A stretch of DNA of 64,000 bases from Collinsella sp. Lineage in GTDB: Bacteria; Actinomycetota; Coriobacteriia; Coriobacteriales; Coriobacteriaceae. The notes under the pieces are model-generated. The model saw only the letters and a list, made by a program, of their open reading frames with translations, had not been told where the DNA came from and searched no databases. The stretch spans positions 62,001 to 126,000 of the forward strand of contig DXMV01000004.1 of assembly GCA_019414055.1 (NCBI GenBank). The letters are read 5' to 3'. A program made the translations under genes and the position numbers. Shown here in pieces: positions 8,538 to 16,022 of the stretch. The number at the start of each line of letters is the position of its first letter. Position 1 is the first letter of the stretch.

Positions 8538-8956
8538 GCTCGGCCGCGTAGCTCGATGTCTTGTATGTCGTCGAAGTTAATGGCGATATCCCTGAGTTTG
8601 AGCAGCTTGTATGCCGGCAGCACCTCGACCAGGATGCCGGTGCGGGAGCGATAACCGTACGTATCGTAATAGGTCACGCGGAGCAGGTCTCCGCGCTTGA
8701 GGCCCTCGAGCTTTTTCGAAAGCTCGAGGGCTTTTTCTTCCGTGAGCTCGCATTTGGGCTCGGCGGTGATCTCCTGCTTACGTACGAGTTCGTAGTATCC
8801 CGTGAGGGCGGCGAAGGGCATAAACTGTGCGGCACGGCCGGCGCGCACGGCACCGTTGGCGGTGAGCTTGGGGTCGACGGAGCGACGTCTTCCCTCGGGG
8901 TCCGCTAGGCGTTCAAAGGCGGTGGGCGGGCGCATGGGTTGCTTGGGTTTAGGCAC
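8534..8956 (-). CDS. YolD-like protein
   Basis: 140-residue small protein of the YolD family, which is commonly encoded beside UvrX/UmuC-type polymerases. It keeps the family hallmark GRAAQFMPFAALTGYYE, followed by a C-terminal beta segment. The GTG start at 8956 overlaps the last eight bases of the polymerase gene, so translation is coupled and the two are one SOS transcript. Its molecular role is not established; an accessory role to the Y-family polymerase is inferred from context. Confidence 0.88.
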   Translation of the reverse strand: MPKPKQPMRPPTAFERLADPEGRRRSVDPKLTANGAVRAGRAAQFMPFAALTGYYELVRKQEITAEPKCELTEEKALELSKKLEGLKRGDLLRVTYYDTYGYRSRTGILVEVLPAYKLLKLRDIAINFDDIQDIELRGRA

Positions 8957-10454
8957 GGTGTCCTCCGACCTGGTCGTTGCGTTCGCGTGCGGTGGCGCCA
9001 GCGGTAAAGCTCAATCCTTTGACCAGGGCGTTCTTACCGTACTTGCCTTTCACGGCCAACACGGCGCGTGCCAGGTCGCGTTCACGCTCGTCGGCCTCGA
9101 TATCGCTGAACAGATCGACGGTGGCAAATTCCTCGGGCATGAGGTTGCCAAATCCCAGGTTGATGCGCTTGACCGGTCGTTTGGGATCGACAGTCTGCGC
9201 CCAGAGCTCATCGAAATAGCCCATGATCTTCTTAAACGAATTGGTGCGCTCGGGCAGCTTTCGCGAAGCGTTGGAGTGCGCGAAGAGCGCGGCATAGCCG
9301 CCACGCGGTTTGCCGCCATGCTCTCCCACAAAGATGCCATCGATTGCCTGCGCCTCGCGCACCAGACGGCGTCGTTCGTCATCGCGCTGGACGGGCTTGG
9401 GCGCACGGGGTGCGAGCTCAGGACCGGCGGTCGCGGTGGGTTCGATGCTCGACGTGCTCGAGCGCAGGTGCCCGCATCCGTCTACATATTGCGCTGTGCC
9501 GCTGGCATCGAGCCGGCGTATGTCGGCTCGCTCGCTCGCGTAGCCCACAAAGAGCGAGATGCTGTCACACACCACGTGCTTATCGACCAAGTCCAGCACG
9601 GCGTTGTCGACCATCTCGCGCAAGACGGTATAGGCCTGCTCGTAGGCATAGCCCTTCGAGAGCACCTGCCCTGTGGTAGTTGAGGTCGCCTGCGGACGAT
9701 ACGCTTGGATATCGGCGATGGTTGTCGGCTCACGCCCAAAGGCGTGGTCGATCAGATACTCGGCATTGACACCGAGCTCATCGTATAGCAGGTTTTCGTC
9801 GAGCGCGGCGACGCCCATCAGATCGTAGACACCGTACTTTTCGAGGCGGGCTGCCACGCCGGGGCCGATGCCCCAGATATCGGTGATGGGCCGATGGGGC
9901 CAGATCTCTTTGCGAAAGGTCTCGTCGTCGAGTTTGCCGATGCGGCTGGGTACGTGCTTGGCGGTAATGTCGAGCGCCACCTTGGCCTGGAATAGGTTGG
10001 GGCCGATGCCGACGGTTGCCGTGATGCCGGTGCGCGCGAGGACCTCGTCGCGCAGCATGCAGGCGAACCCTTCGGCATTGGTGTGGTAGAGGTCTAGATA
10101 GGGCGTCACGTCGATAAAGCATTCGTCGATTGAATAGACGTGAATGTCTTGCGGGCTCACGTATTCCAGATAGATGCCGTAGATTTGCGCCGACACCTCC
10201 ATGTAGTGCTGCATGCGCGGCACGGCCTTGATGTAGTCGATGCCGTCGGGTATCTCGAACAGACGGCAGCGGTTGTGGATGCCGAGGTCCTTCATGGCTT
10301 GTGTGATGGCGAGGCAGATGGTCGTGCGTCCGCGCGATTCGTCGGCAACGACCAGGCACGTAGTGAGTGGGTCGAGTCCGCGGTCGACGCACTCGACGCT
10401 GGCGTAGAACGTCTTAAGGTCGATGCAGATATAGGTGTGACGCTCGTGCCCCAC
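8949..10454 (-). CDS. Y-family DNA polymerase (UmuC/UvrX type), SOS-induced
   Basis: Error-prone translesion polymerase. Catalytic motifs are intact in the 501-residue form: CIDLKTFYASVE (residues 10-21), YSIDECFID (around 107-115), and the helix-hairpin-helix region ITDIWGIGPGVAARLEKYG. The GTG at 10454 is preferred because GGGAGGA lies five bases before it. Longer frames reaching 10526 would place the start inside the -35 box of the promoter. ATG codons at 10475 and 10466 are possible but have no ribosome site. The YolD gene is coupled downstream. Confidence 0.93.
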   Translation of the reverse strand: MGHERHTYICIDLKTFYASVECVDRGLDPLTTCLVVADESRGRTTICLAITQAMKDLGIHNRCRLFEIPDGIDYIKAVPRMQHYMEVSAQIYGIYLEYVSPQDIHVYSIDECFIDVTPYLDLYHTNAEGFACMLRDEVLARTGITATVGIGPNLFQAKVALDITAKHVPSRIGKLDDETFRKEIWPHRPITDIWGIGPGVAARLEKYGVYDLMGVAALDENLLYDELGVNAEYLIDHAFGREPTTIADIQAYRPQATSTTTGQVLSKGYAYEQAYTVLREMVDNAVLDLVDKHVVCDSISLFVGYASERADIRRLDASGTAQYVDGCGHLRSSTSSIEPTATAGPELAPRAPKPVQRDDERRRLVREAQAIDGIFVGEHGGKPRGGYAALFAHSNASRKLPERTNSFKKIMGYFDELWAQTVDPKRPVKRINLGFGNLMPEEFATVDLFSDIEADERERDLARAVLAVKGKYGKNALVKGLSFTAGATARERNDQVGGHRA

Positions 10455-10482
10455 GCGTCCTCCCATCAAACACATGTTCTTA

Positions 10483-10526
10483 TCGAATACTTGTTCGATA
10501 ATACCCGCTCGTCCGGACATCGTCAA
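10483..10526 (-). promoter_or_regulatory. Promoter and LexA SOS box for the Y-family polymerase
   Basis: On the minus strand TTGACG (10521-10526), exactly 17 nt, then TATTAT (10498-10503). Directly downstream is the palindrome TCGAATACTTGTTCGA (plus-strand reading, 10483-10498). It matches the Gram-positive LexA consensus CGAACRNRYGTTCG at 12 of 14 positions. Repressor bound here would block the transcription start. Confidence 0.85.
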
Positions 10527-10528
10527 AA

Positions 10529-10561
10529 CCTGCCAAAAAGGGACTGGTTTGTTTTGGTAGG
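10529..10561. repeat. REP-like dispersed repeat, copy 1
   Basis: 33-nt imperfect palindrome with arms CCTGCCAAAA and TTTTGGTAGG around AGGGACTGGTTTG. It is 31/33 identical to the copy at 53360-53392. Confidence 0.7.
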
Positions 10562-10686
10562 TATGGTCGTGCGGCTGGATCGGGTTTTAACGCAGCTCTA
10601 AAGAGCGCGTAACAGCTCGGAAAAGCTCCCTTCGTAGCATGAGCCTAACGATCGATACGGCCTACATGCACGGAAGGGTTGTGGGA

Positions 10687-11214
10687 ATGATGGTCAACTA
10701 TGGGTTTGGTATGCCGACGCGCTTGGTTGCGGATGGAGACGTGGCTCGCTGGTGCGGACGATTGGTTGCCCACTATGGCGGCACCAAGGCACTGGTCGTG
10801 TTGGGCGGCGACAAGCATACGCGCGATGAACTTGTCTCGGCGGCACTTGGCTCGCTTGATCGAGCCCTACTCGAGCGTGTACTTTTCCGCTGCGGCTCGG
10901 TTGAGGGTGCCGGGGGAGACGGGCTGGTTGACGAGGCCGTGGCCCTGGCGACCGACGAGGGCGTGGACTTTGTCCTGGCGATTGGCGATGCCGATACTGC
11001 TGGCTTTGCGCGCGAACTCGCGCGTCGCATGGCGGCGCTTGATGACGGTGAGGACGGCTTTGTCCCTTATGGATGCATTGTCTCGGAGGGCAACGTGCCC
11101 GCTGCGGTTGGCGCCGGCGAGGTTCCCGTTTTTGCCATCATCGCGCCCGAGCTGCTGGAGGGTATCGGGTCTCCCTTGCGCGAACTGCTCGGTAGCGTGT
11201 GCGCCGCGGCATAA
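10687..11214 (+). CDS. Degenerate half of an iron-type alcohol dehydrogenase
   Basis: 175-residue protein resembling only the nucleotide-binding N-terminal domain of Fe-ADH/YqhD enzymes. It starts with the family-typical NYGFGMPTRLV and has ATDEGVDFVLAIGDAD where active enzymes have the GGGS dinucleotide loop. The entire metal-binding helical domain is absent, so it is unlikely to be a dehydrogenase. GGAAGGG lies eight bases before the ATG at 10687; an ATG at 10639 lacks a ribosome site. The frame is intact with normal local codon use, so it may be kept for another role. No operon partner is evident. Confidence 0.65.
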   Translation: MMVNYGFGMPTRLVADGDVARWCGRLVAHYGGTKALVVLGGDKHTRDELVSAALGSLDRALLERVLFRCGSVEGAGGDGLVDEAVALATDEGVDFVLAIGDADTAGFARELARRMAALDDGEDGFVPYGCIVSEGNVPAAVGAGEVPVFAIIAPELLEGIGSPLRELLGSVCAAA

Positions 11215-11220
11215 TATCTG

Positions 11221-11294
11221 CCATAAAGGGGCAAGTTTATTTTGGTTGATAAAGCGTTTGACCTGCCAAAATAAACCTGTCCCTTTTTGGTCGG
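11221..11294. repeat. Inverted pair of REP-like repeats, copies 2 and 3
   Basis: Two repeat units face each other. The left unit reads AGGGGCAAGTTTATTTTGG and the right unit CCAAAATAAACCTGTCCCT. The 25-nt arms match at 22 positions across a 20-nt spacer. The pair lies between the Fe-ADH-like gene and pgi. Confidence 0.7.
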
Positions 11295-11348
11295 TCGCCG
11301 TTTAGGGGCCGATTGGCAACGCTCGCTGATTATAGTCTTGACCTGCGC

Positions 11349-11395
11349 TAGAATAGTGGCATCTGAATGTCCGGGCGCATGGAGGCGTGCGCCCG
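11349..11395 (+). promoter_or_regulatory. pgi -10 element and leader hairpin
   Basis: A TAGAAT -10 element (11349-11354) is followed by an 8-bp hairpin CGGGCGCA/TGCGCCCG (11372-11395) just before the AGGAGG of pgi. No convincing -35 was found. Confidence 0.4.
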
Positions 11396-11413
11396 TATGC
11401 TGAGGAGGACTCT

Positions 11414-13108
11414 ATGGCAACTGTTGCCGCACCTATCGACGCTACGTCGACCGCCGCTTGGAAGGCGCTCGAGGCCCATCAGGAGAAGCTCGAGGCCGAG
11501 GGTATCGACCTCAAGGCCTGGTTCGCCGCCGACGCCGAGCGTGTGAACAAGCTGAGCTTTGACGCTGGTGACCTGCACTTCGATCTGTCGAAGAACCTGG
11601 TGACCGATGAGACCGTCAAGCTGCTGTGCGATCTTGCCCGCGAGGTAAAGCTCGAGGAGCGCCGCGACGCCATGTTCTCCGGCGAGCACATCAACACCAC
11701 CGAGGACCGCGCCGTCCTGCACACCGCGCTGCGCCGCCCGGCAAGCGAGAAGGGCCAGCTCATCGTCGACGGCCAGGACGTCGTCGCCGACGTGCACGAG
11801 GTCCTCGACCGCATGTACGCCTTCGCCGAGCGCGTGCGCTCCGGTGAGTGGAAGGGTGTTACCGGCAAGAGGATCGAGCATCTGGTGTCCATCGGCATCG
11901 GCGGCTCCGATTTGGGCCCGGTCATGGCCTACGAGGCCCTGCGTCCCTATGCCGACGCCGGTATCGACTGCCGCTATATCTCCAATATCGACCCCAACGA
12001 CCAGGCAGAGAAGCTCCGCGGCCTGGATCCCGAGACCACGCTCGTGATCATCGTCTCCAAGACCTTCACCACGCTTGAGACCCTCACCAACGCTCGTGAG
12101 GTCAAGACCTGGATGCTCGAGCAGCTCAAGGCTCAGGGTGCCATCGATGGCTCCGATGAACAGAACGCCGAGGCTGTGGCAAAGCACTTCGTCGCCGTTT
12201 CCACCGCACTCGAGAAGGTCGAGGCTTTCGGTATCGACCCGGCCAACGCCTTTGGTTTCTGGAACTGGGTCGGCGGCCGCTACTCCGTCGACTCCGCCGT
12301 GGGCCTGTCGCTGATCGTCGTGCTCGGCCCCGAGCGTTTCCAGCAGTTCCTCGAGGGCTTCCACGCCATCGACGAGTACTTCTGCAACACGCCGCTCGAG
12401 AGCAACGCCGTCGCGCTGATGGGCCTGCTCAACGTCTGGTACGTCAACTTCTTCGGCTCCAAGAGCCACGCCGTGCTGCCGTACTGCCAGTACCTGCATC
12501 GTTTCCCGGCCTACCTGCAGCAGCTCACCATGGAGTCCAACGGCAAGCATGTCCGCTGGGACGGCAGCGCCGTGACCTCCGACACCGGTGAGATCTTCTG
12601 GGGCGAGCCCGGCACCAACGGCCAGCATGCCTTCTACCAGCTGCTGCACCAGGGCACCGTGGTGGTTCCGGCCGACTTTATCGCCTTCGCCAACACGGCC
12701 AACCCCGCGACCGATAACGGTCAGGATGTGCACGAGCTGTTCCTGGGCAACTTCCTGGCCCAGACCAAGGCGCTCGCTTTTGGTAAGACGGCCGACGAGG
12801 TTCGTGCCGAGGGCACGCCCGAGCAGATCGTCCCGGCCCGCTGCTTTGAGGGCAACCGTCCGACGACCTCGATCTTCGGCGACACGCTGACCCCGTTCGC
12901 ACTCGGCGAGCTCATCGCCCTGTACGAGCACATCACGTTTGTCGAGGGCACGGTCTGGGGCATCGACTCCTACGACCAGTGGGGCGTCGAGCTTGGCAAG
13001 CAGCTTGCCAAGCAGATTACCCCGGCCTTCCACGACGACGCCGCCAAGGCCGAGCAGGACGCTTCGACCCAGGCGCTCATCGAGTTCTATCGCGCTCACC
13101 GCAAGTAG
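11414..13108 (+). CDS. pgi: Glucose-6-phosphate isomerase
   Basis: Interconverts glucose-6-phosphate and fructose-6-phosphate at the head of glycolysis, in the cytoplasm. The 564-residue protein carries the phosphosugar-binding SIS fold with GIGGSDLGPVMAYEAL, the signature GGRYSVDSAVGLS, and FEGNRPTTSI. The ATG at 11414 follows AGGAGG. The length fits the long Pgi type, and the whole gene has strong GC-rich codon bias, typical of high expression. It is monocistronic with a strong terminator. In this organism it would also receive glucose-6-phosphate released by the sugar-amine locus downstream. Confidence 0.97.
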   Translation: MATVAAPIDATSTAAWKALEAHQEKLEAEGIDLKAWFAADAERVNKLSFDAGDLHFDLSKNLVTDETVKLLCDLAREVKLEERRDAMFSGEHINTTEDRAVLHTALRRPASEKGQLIVDGQDVVADVHEVLDRMYAFAERVRSGEWKGVTGKRIEHLVSIGIGGSDLGPVMAYEALRPYADAGIDCRYISNIDPNDQAEKLRGLDPETTLVIIVSKTFTTLETLTNAREVKTWMLEQLKAQGAIDGSDEQNAEAVAKHFVAVSTALEKVEAFGIDPANAFGFWNWVGGRYSVDSAVGLSLIVVLGPERFQQFLEGFHAIDEYFCNTPLESNAVALMGLLNVWYVNFFGSKSHAVLPYCQYLHRFPAYLQQLTMESNGKHVRWDGSAVTSDTGEIFWGEPGTNGQHAFYQLLHQGTVVVPADFIAFANTANPATDNGQDVHELFLGNFLAQTKALAFGKTADEVRAEGTPEQIVPARCFEGNRPTTSIFGDTLTPFALGELIALYEHITFVEGTVWGIDSYDQWGVELGKQLAKQITPAFHDDAAKAEQDASTQALIEFYRAHRK

Positions 13109-13140
13109 TCTTTGTTGCTGAGATAGGTCATTGCCGAAAG

Positions 13141-13171
13141 GGGCCCGTATCCGTTGGGATACGGGCCCTTT
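13141..13171 (+). terminator. pgi terminator
   Basis: Perfect 12-bp stem GGGCCCGTATCC/GGATACGGGCCC with a GTTG loop, followed by TTTG. Confidence 0.88.
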
Positions 13172-13344
13172 GCTATTTGGATAGGATGGAATGTATCGGG
13201 AGGCGCCTCGACGGGCATCGCAATCGTCGAAGGCGCGCCGTTCATGTTTGGGACAATATGACATTTTTCCCGTTGAAAACAGCGCCGCCGTGGGTGTTCT
13301 GTATGATGGCTCAGACAAGGTTGCTCAATGACAGGGAGGCGCAT

Positions 13345-14187
13345 ATGGCAATCAAAGCCATCGCAATGGATATCGACGGTACGCTCACCAACGACCAAAA
13401 GGTCATCAGCCCGCGTACGCGCGAGAAGCTGCTCGCGGCGCAGGAGTCGGGCATTAAGCTCGTCTTGGCTTCGGGTCGTCCCGCATGGGGGCTGCACGCC
13501 TTGGCGCAGGAGCTCGACCTTCAAAACCATGACGGTCTGCTAGTTGCCTTTAATGGCGCGCATGTGGTCGACGCTCAGACCGATGAGGTCCTTTTTGACC
13601 AGGCCATGCCGGCTGACGAGCTGCACCGTCTGATTGATCATCTGCGCAATTTCGACGTGATCCCCATCATCTCGCTTGGTCGCGATCTTCATGTCGAGGA
13701 TTCGTACCGCTGCATGATTACGCTGCCGGATGGCTCGCAGAAAAACATCGTCAAATACGAGCGCGATGCGTGTGACCTTAAGATCCGCGAGGTCGAGAGC
13801 TTGCATGAGGTTGTGGACGCTTATCCCGTGGACAAGCTGCTGACGGCAGGCGACCCGGCCTACCTACAGGCGCATTACGAGGAGATGTATGCGCCCTTTA
13901 CCCAGACGCTTTCGGGCATGTTTACGGCCGACTGGTACTTTGAGTACACGGCGCCCGGTATCGACAAGGCCCGCGCGCTCGAGGGTGCCCTGCCCAAGCT
14001 CGGTATCGATGCCAGCGAGGTCGTCTCGTTTGGCGACGGCCAGAACGACAAGTCCATGATTGAGTGGGCCGGCACCGGTGTTGCCATGGGCAACGCCGTC
14101 GATGAGGTTAAGGCGGTAGCCCAGATGGTGACCGCCAATAACAATGAAGACGGTATTGCGGTGGCGCTGGATAAGCTGCTGGGCTAG
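13345..14187 (+). CDS. HAD-family phosphatase (Cof type)
   Basis: 280-residue cytoplasmic phosphohydrolase of the Cof/YbiV subgroup, acting on sugar phosphates or similar metabolites. Motif I is MDIDGTLTND, motif II LASGRP, and motifs III/IV are near the end in VVSFGDGQNDKSMIEWAG. A C2-type cap lies between. The ATG at 13345 follows AGGGAGG; the frame is open far upstream into the pgi end, but that part is not coding. The substrate cannot be assigned from sequence. Confidence 0.92.
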   Translation: MAIKAIAMDIDGTLTNDQKVISPRTREKLLAAQESGIKLVLASGRPAWGLHALAQELDLQNHDGLLVAFNGAHVVDAQTDEVLFDQAMPADELHRLIDHLRNFDVIPIISLGRDLHVEDSYRCMITLPDGSQKNIVKYERDACDLKIREVESLHEVVDAYPVDKLLTAGDPAYLQAHYEEMYAPFTQTLSGMFTADWYFEYTAPGIDKARALEGALPKLGIDASEVVSFGDGQNDKSMIEWAGTGVAMGNAVDEVKAVAQMVTANNNEDGIAVALDKLLG

Positions 14188-14209
14188 AATCGCCGATAAT
14201 GCATGGTTC

Positions 14210-14238
14210 GGGCGCCTGCTTACAGGCGCCCTTTTGTT
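14210..14238 (+). terminator. Terminator immediately upstream of the next HAD gene
   Basis: Perfect 9-bp stem GGGCGCCTG/CAGGCGCCC, CTTA loop, then TTTTGTT. It ends 12 bases before the GTG at 14251, leaving no room for a promoter between them. Confidence 0.85.
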
Positions 14239-14250
14239 AGGGAGGGTGCC

Positions 14251-14910
14251 GTGTCTGCATTTCCGTTCGACGCCGTTATCTTTGACATGGACGGTGTCAT
14301 TGTCGATACCGAGTATTATTATCTGGGCGAGACTGCCGCGTTTGCCAAGGAGCTTGGGTTGAACCTGACTCAAGAGGAGTTGAATGGGCAGGTCGGTACC
14401 TCGCATCAGTTCTTTCTCCACATGCTGGTCGATTGGTTTGAGCGTGCCGGTAAGGGACATTTCACTGGTGAGGAGGCGTTGGCCCGTTGGGACGAGTGGG
14501 CGCATAAGCGTCCGCGCGACTATCAGGCTTTGATTAACCCAGGCGCCGTGGATACGATTCGAGAGCTGCCGCGCCGCGGCGTTCGCGTGGCGCTTGCTAG
14601 CTCGTCGCCCATGGATAGCATCGAGGAAGTACTCAATGCGTGCGGGCTGTCGGATGCCTTTGAGTATGTGGTGAGCGGCGAGCAGTTTAAGGAGAGCAAG
14701 CCCGAGCCCGACATCTACTTGCATGCGCTGGATCTGCTGGGGCTGCCCGCGAATCGTTGCTGCTGCGTTGAGGATTCGGTGCCTGGCATCACTGCCGGCA
14801 AGCGAGCCGGCCTGACAGTCATTGCCAAGCGCGAGGAGCGCTTTGGCTTTAGCCAGGATGCCGCGGACAAGATTATCGACCAGCTGCCGGAACTGCTCAC
14901 GCTTTCTTAG
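14251..14910 (+). CDS. HAD-IA hydrolase (beta-phosphoglucomutase-like)
   Basis: 219-residue haloacid-dehalogenase-type phosphatase or phosphomutase. Motif I is FDMDGVIVDTE, motif II VALASSSP, the Lys motif ESKPEPDIY, and the acidic motif VEDSVPGITAGKRAGL. This set is typical of YcjU/PgmB and related phosphatases. The GTG at 14251 follows GGGAGGG. It is the second HAD gene in a row, separated from the first by an intrinsic terminator that lies in its own leader. The substrate is unknown. Confidence 0.9.
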   Translation: MSAFPFDAVIFDMDGVIVDTEYYYLGETAAFAKELGLNLTQEELNGQVGTSHQFFLHMLVDWFERAGKGHFTGEEALARWDEWAHKRPRDYQALINPGAVDTIRELPRRGVRVALASSSPMDSIEEVLNACGLSDAFEYVVSGEQFKESKPEPDIYLHALDLLGLPANRCCCVEDSVPGITAGKRAGLTVIAKREERFGFSQDAADKIIDQLPELLTLS

Positions 14911-14975
14911 GAGCGTGGTAGTTGCGCGTTTTTCGGGTCTGATGAGTAAATGCCCGACATTTTGGTGCGTCAGCA

Positions 14976-15030
14976 AGCATACTTTATGCTAATGCGGGCT
15001 CAAGGGCTTGTTGAATGCCCTTGGGCCCGC
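14976..15030 (+). promoter_or_regulatory. Palindrome and leader hairpin before the GntR gene
   Basis: A perfect inverted repeat AGCATA-CTT-TATGCT (14976-14990) could be the regulator's own operator. A 14-bp hairpin, GCGGGCTCAAGGGC pairing with GCCCTTGGGCCCGC with one mismatch (14994-15030), and TTTAG follow. They may end the HAD transcript or attenuate the regulator mRNA. Confidence 0.45.
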
Positions 15031-15060
15031 TTTAGACTTAATTGTGCTGGGAGAGGGTAT

Positions 15061-15804
15061 ATGCCACCGACTGAAGGGCTAACTGACGGTAAAGCAGCGA
15101 TACCGCTGTACCAACAGGTTATCGATATCATTAAAAACGAAATCAACTCCGGTGCCTACAAGGCGGGCGCGCGGATACCCAACGAATTTGAATTGGCTGA
15201 GAGCTATAAAGTTGGCCGTGTTACCGTGCGACGCGCTATTGAGGAGCTCGTCCAGCAGGGCTATCTAACGAAGCGACAGGGGAAAGGCACGTTTGTCAAT
15301 GCCCCCAAGCTCAAGCGCAAGATTCGCCAGAAGGATGACGTCCAGAGTTTTTCGGACGCATGCCGCGTTAACGGAATGGAACCGGGGGCGCGTGTCATTT
15401 CGAGAAAGATACTGCCGGCGGATTCCACCGAAGCACAGTTCTTTGGTGTTCCCGTTGGAACTGATTTGATTTGCGTTGAGCGTGTGCGTACTGCCGATGG
15501 AGTCCCCGTCATGCTCGAGAACAACATATACGTTTACGAGGACAACGCCTATCTATCAACAGCACCTCTATCTAACCAATCCATTTTTGAGTTCGTGCGC
15601 AACCGGACGGGGCGGACGCCTGCGTTTACCGACCCGTGCACGCTCGAGATCGCGTGCGCATCGCCCGAGGTCGCTCGGCTGTTGGCGGTTCCCGTTGGCG
15701 AACCCTTGTTTTATATGGAAGCCTTCTTCTTTGATGAGCAGCGGCGGCCGTTTATCATCGGTCGTCAGCGGATCGTTGGATCTCGTTACAGTTTTGACAT
15801 CTAG
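15061..15804 (+). CDS. GntR/UTRA transcriptional regulator
   Basis: 247-residue repressor of the HutC/FrlR type. The N-terminal winged helix carries PLYQQVIDIIKNEINSG, LAESYKVGRVTVRRAIEEL and GKGTFV. The C-terminal UTRA domain senses a small molecule, usually a sugar phosphate. The ATG at 15061 follows GGGAGAGGG. It heads a catabolic locus with FrlB/C/D-like enzymes, as FrlR does in E. coli and B. subtilis, so its effector is probably a phosphorylated sugar-amine. That effector is inference. Confidence 0.92.
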   Translation: MPPTEGLTDGKAAIPLYQQVIDIIKNEINSGAYKAGARIPNEFELAESYKVGRVTVRRAIEELVQQGYLTKRQGKGTFVNAPKLKRKIRQKDDVQSFSDACRVNGMEPGARVISRKILPADSTEAQFFGVPVGTDLICVERVRTADGVPVMLENNIYVYEDNAYLSTAPLSNQSIFEFVRNRTGRTPAFTDPCTLEIACASPEVARLLAVPVGEPLFYMEAFFFDEQRRPFIIGRQRIVGSRYSFDI

Positions 15805-15815
15805 GATATTGCAAA

Positions 15816-15853
15816 TGGAAACGCCCGGTGGATCATCTCATCGGGCGTTTCCA
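15816..15853 (+). terminator. Hairpin after the GntR gene
   Basis: Perfect 12-bp arms TGGAAACGCCCG and CGGGCGTTTCCA separated by 14 nt. There is no T tract, so it may be a weak terminator or a regulatory hairpin between regulator and operon. Confidence 0.5.
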
Positions 15854-15914
15854 TACCGTTCACGGCGCGAACGCAACCGTTCAACCGCGTCGCGGCAATC
15901 AGTTTGAAATTATC

Positions 15915-15957
15915 TTGATGACGGGAAAAGCTGCTGGTAATCTATGGGACGTCATAG
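15915..15957 (+). promoter_or_regulatory. Promoter and candidate GntR operator of the sugar-amine operon
   Basis: TTGATG (15915-15920), a 17-nt spacer and TAATCT (15938-15943) form a promoter. The inverted repeat CTATG-GGACGT-CATAG (15942-15957) overlaps the end of the -10 and the start site, a typical repressor position. Assigning it to the adjacent GntR protein is inference. Confidence 0.5.
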
Positions 15958-16022
15958 AACGTTTGCCTTGCGTAAACGTTGAAGCGAGATGCGATGCAGT
16001 CTCGAGTTCTTTGGAGGTATCT

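Noticed and set aside
10455..10526. Longer N-terminus for the Y-family polymerase
   Set aside because: It contains the promoter and LexA box. The GTG at 10454 has the only good ribosome site.
11348..13318. 656-codon minus-strand open frame across pgi
   Set aside because: Shadow of the strongly biased pgi codons; the plus strand carries all isomerase motifs.
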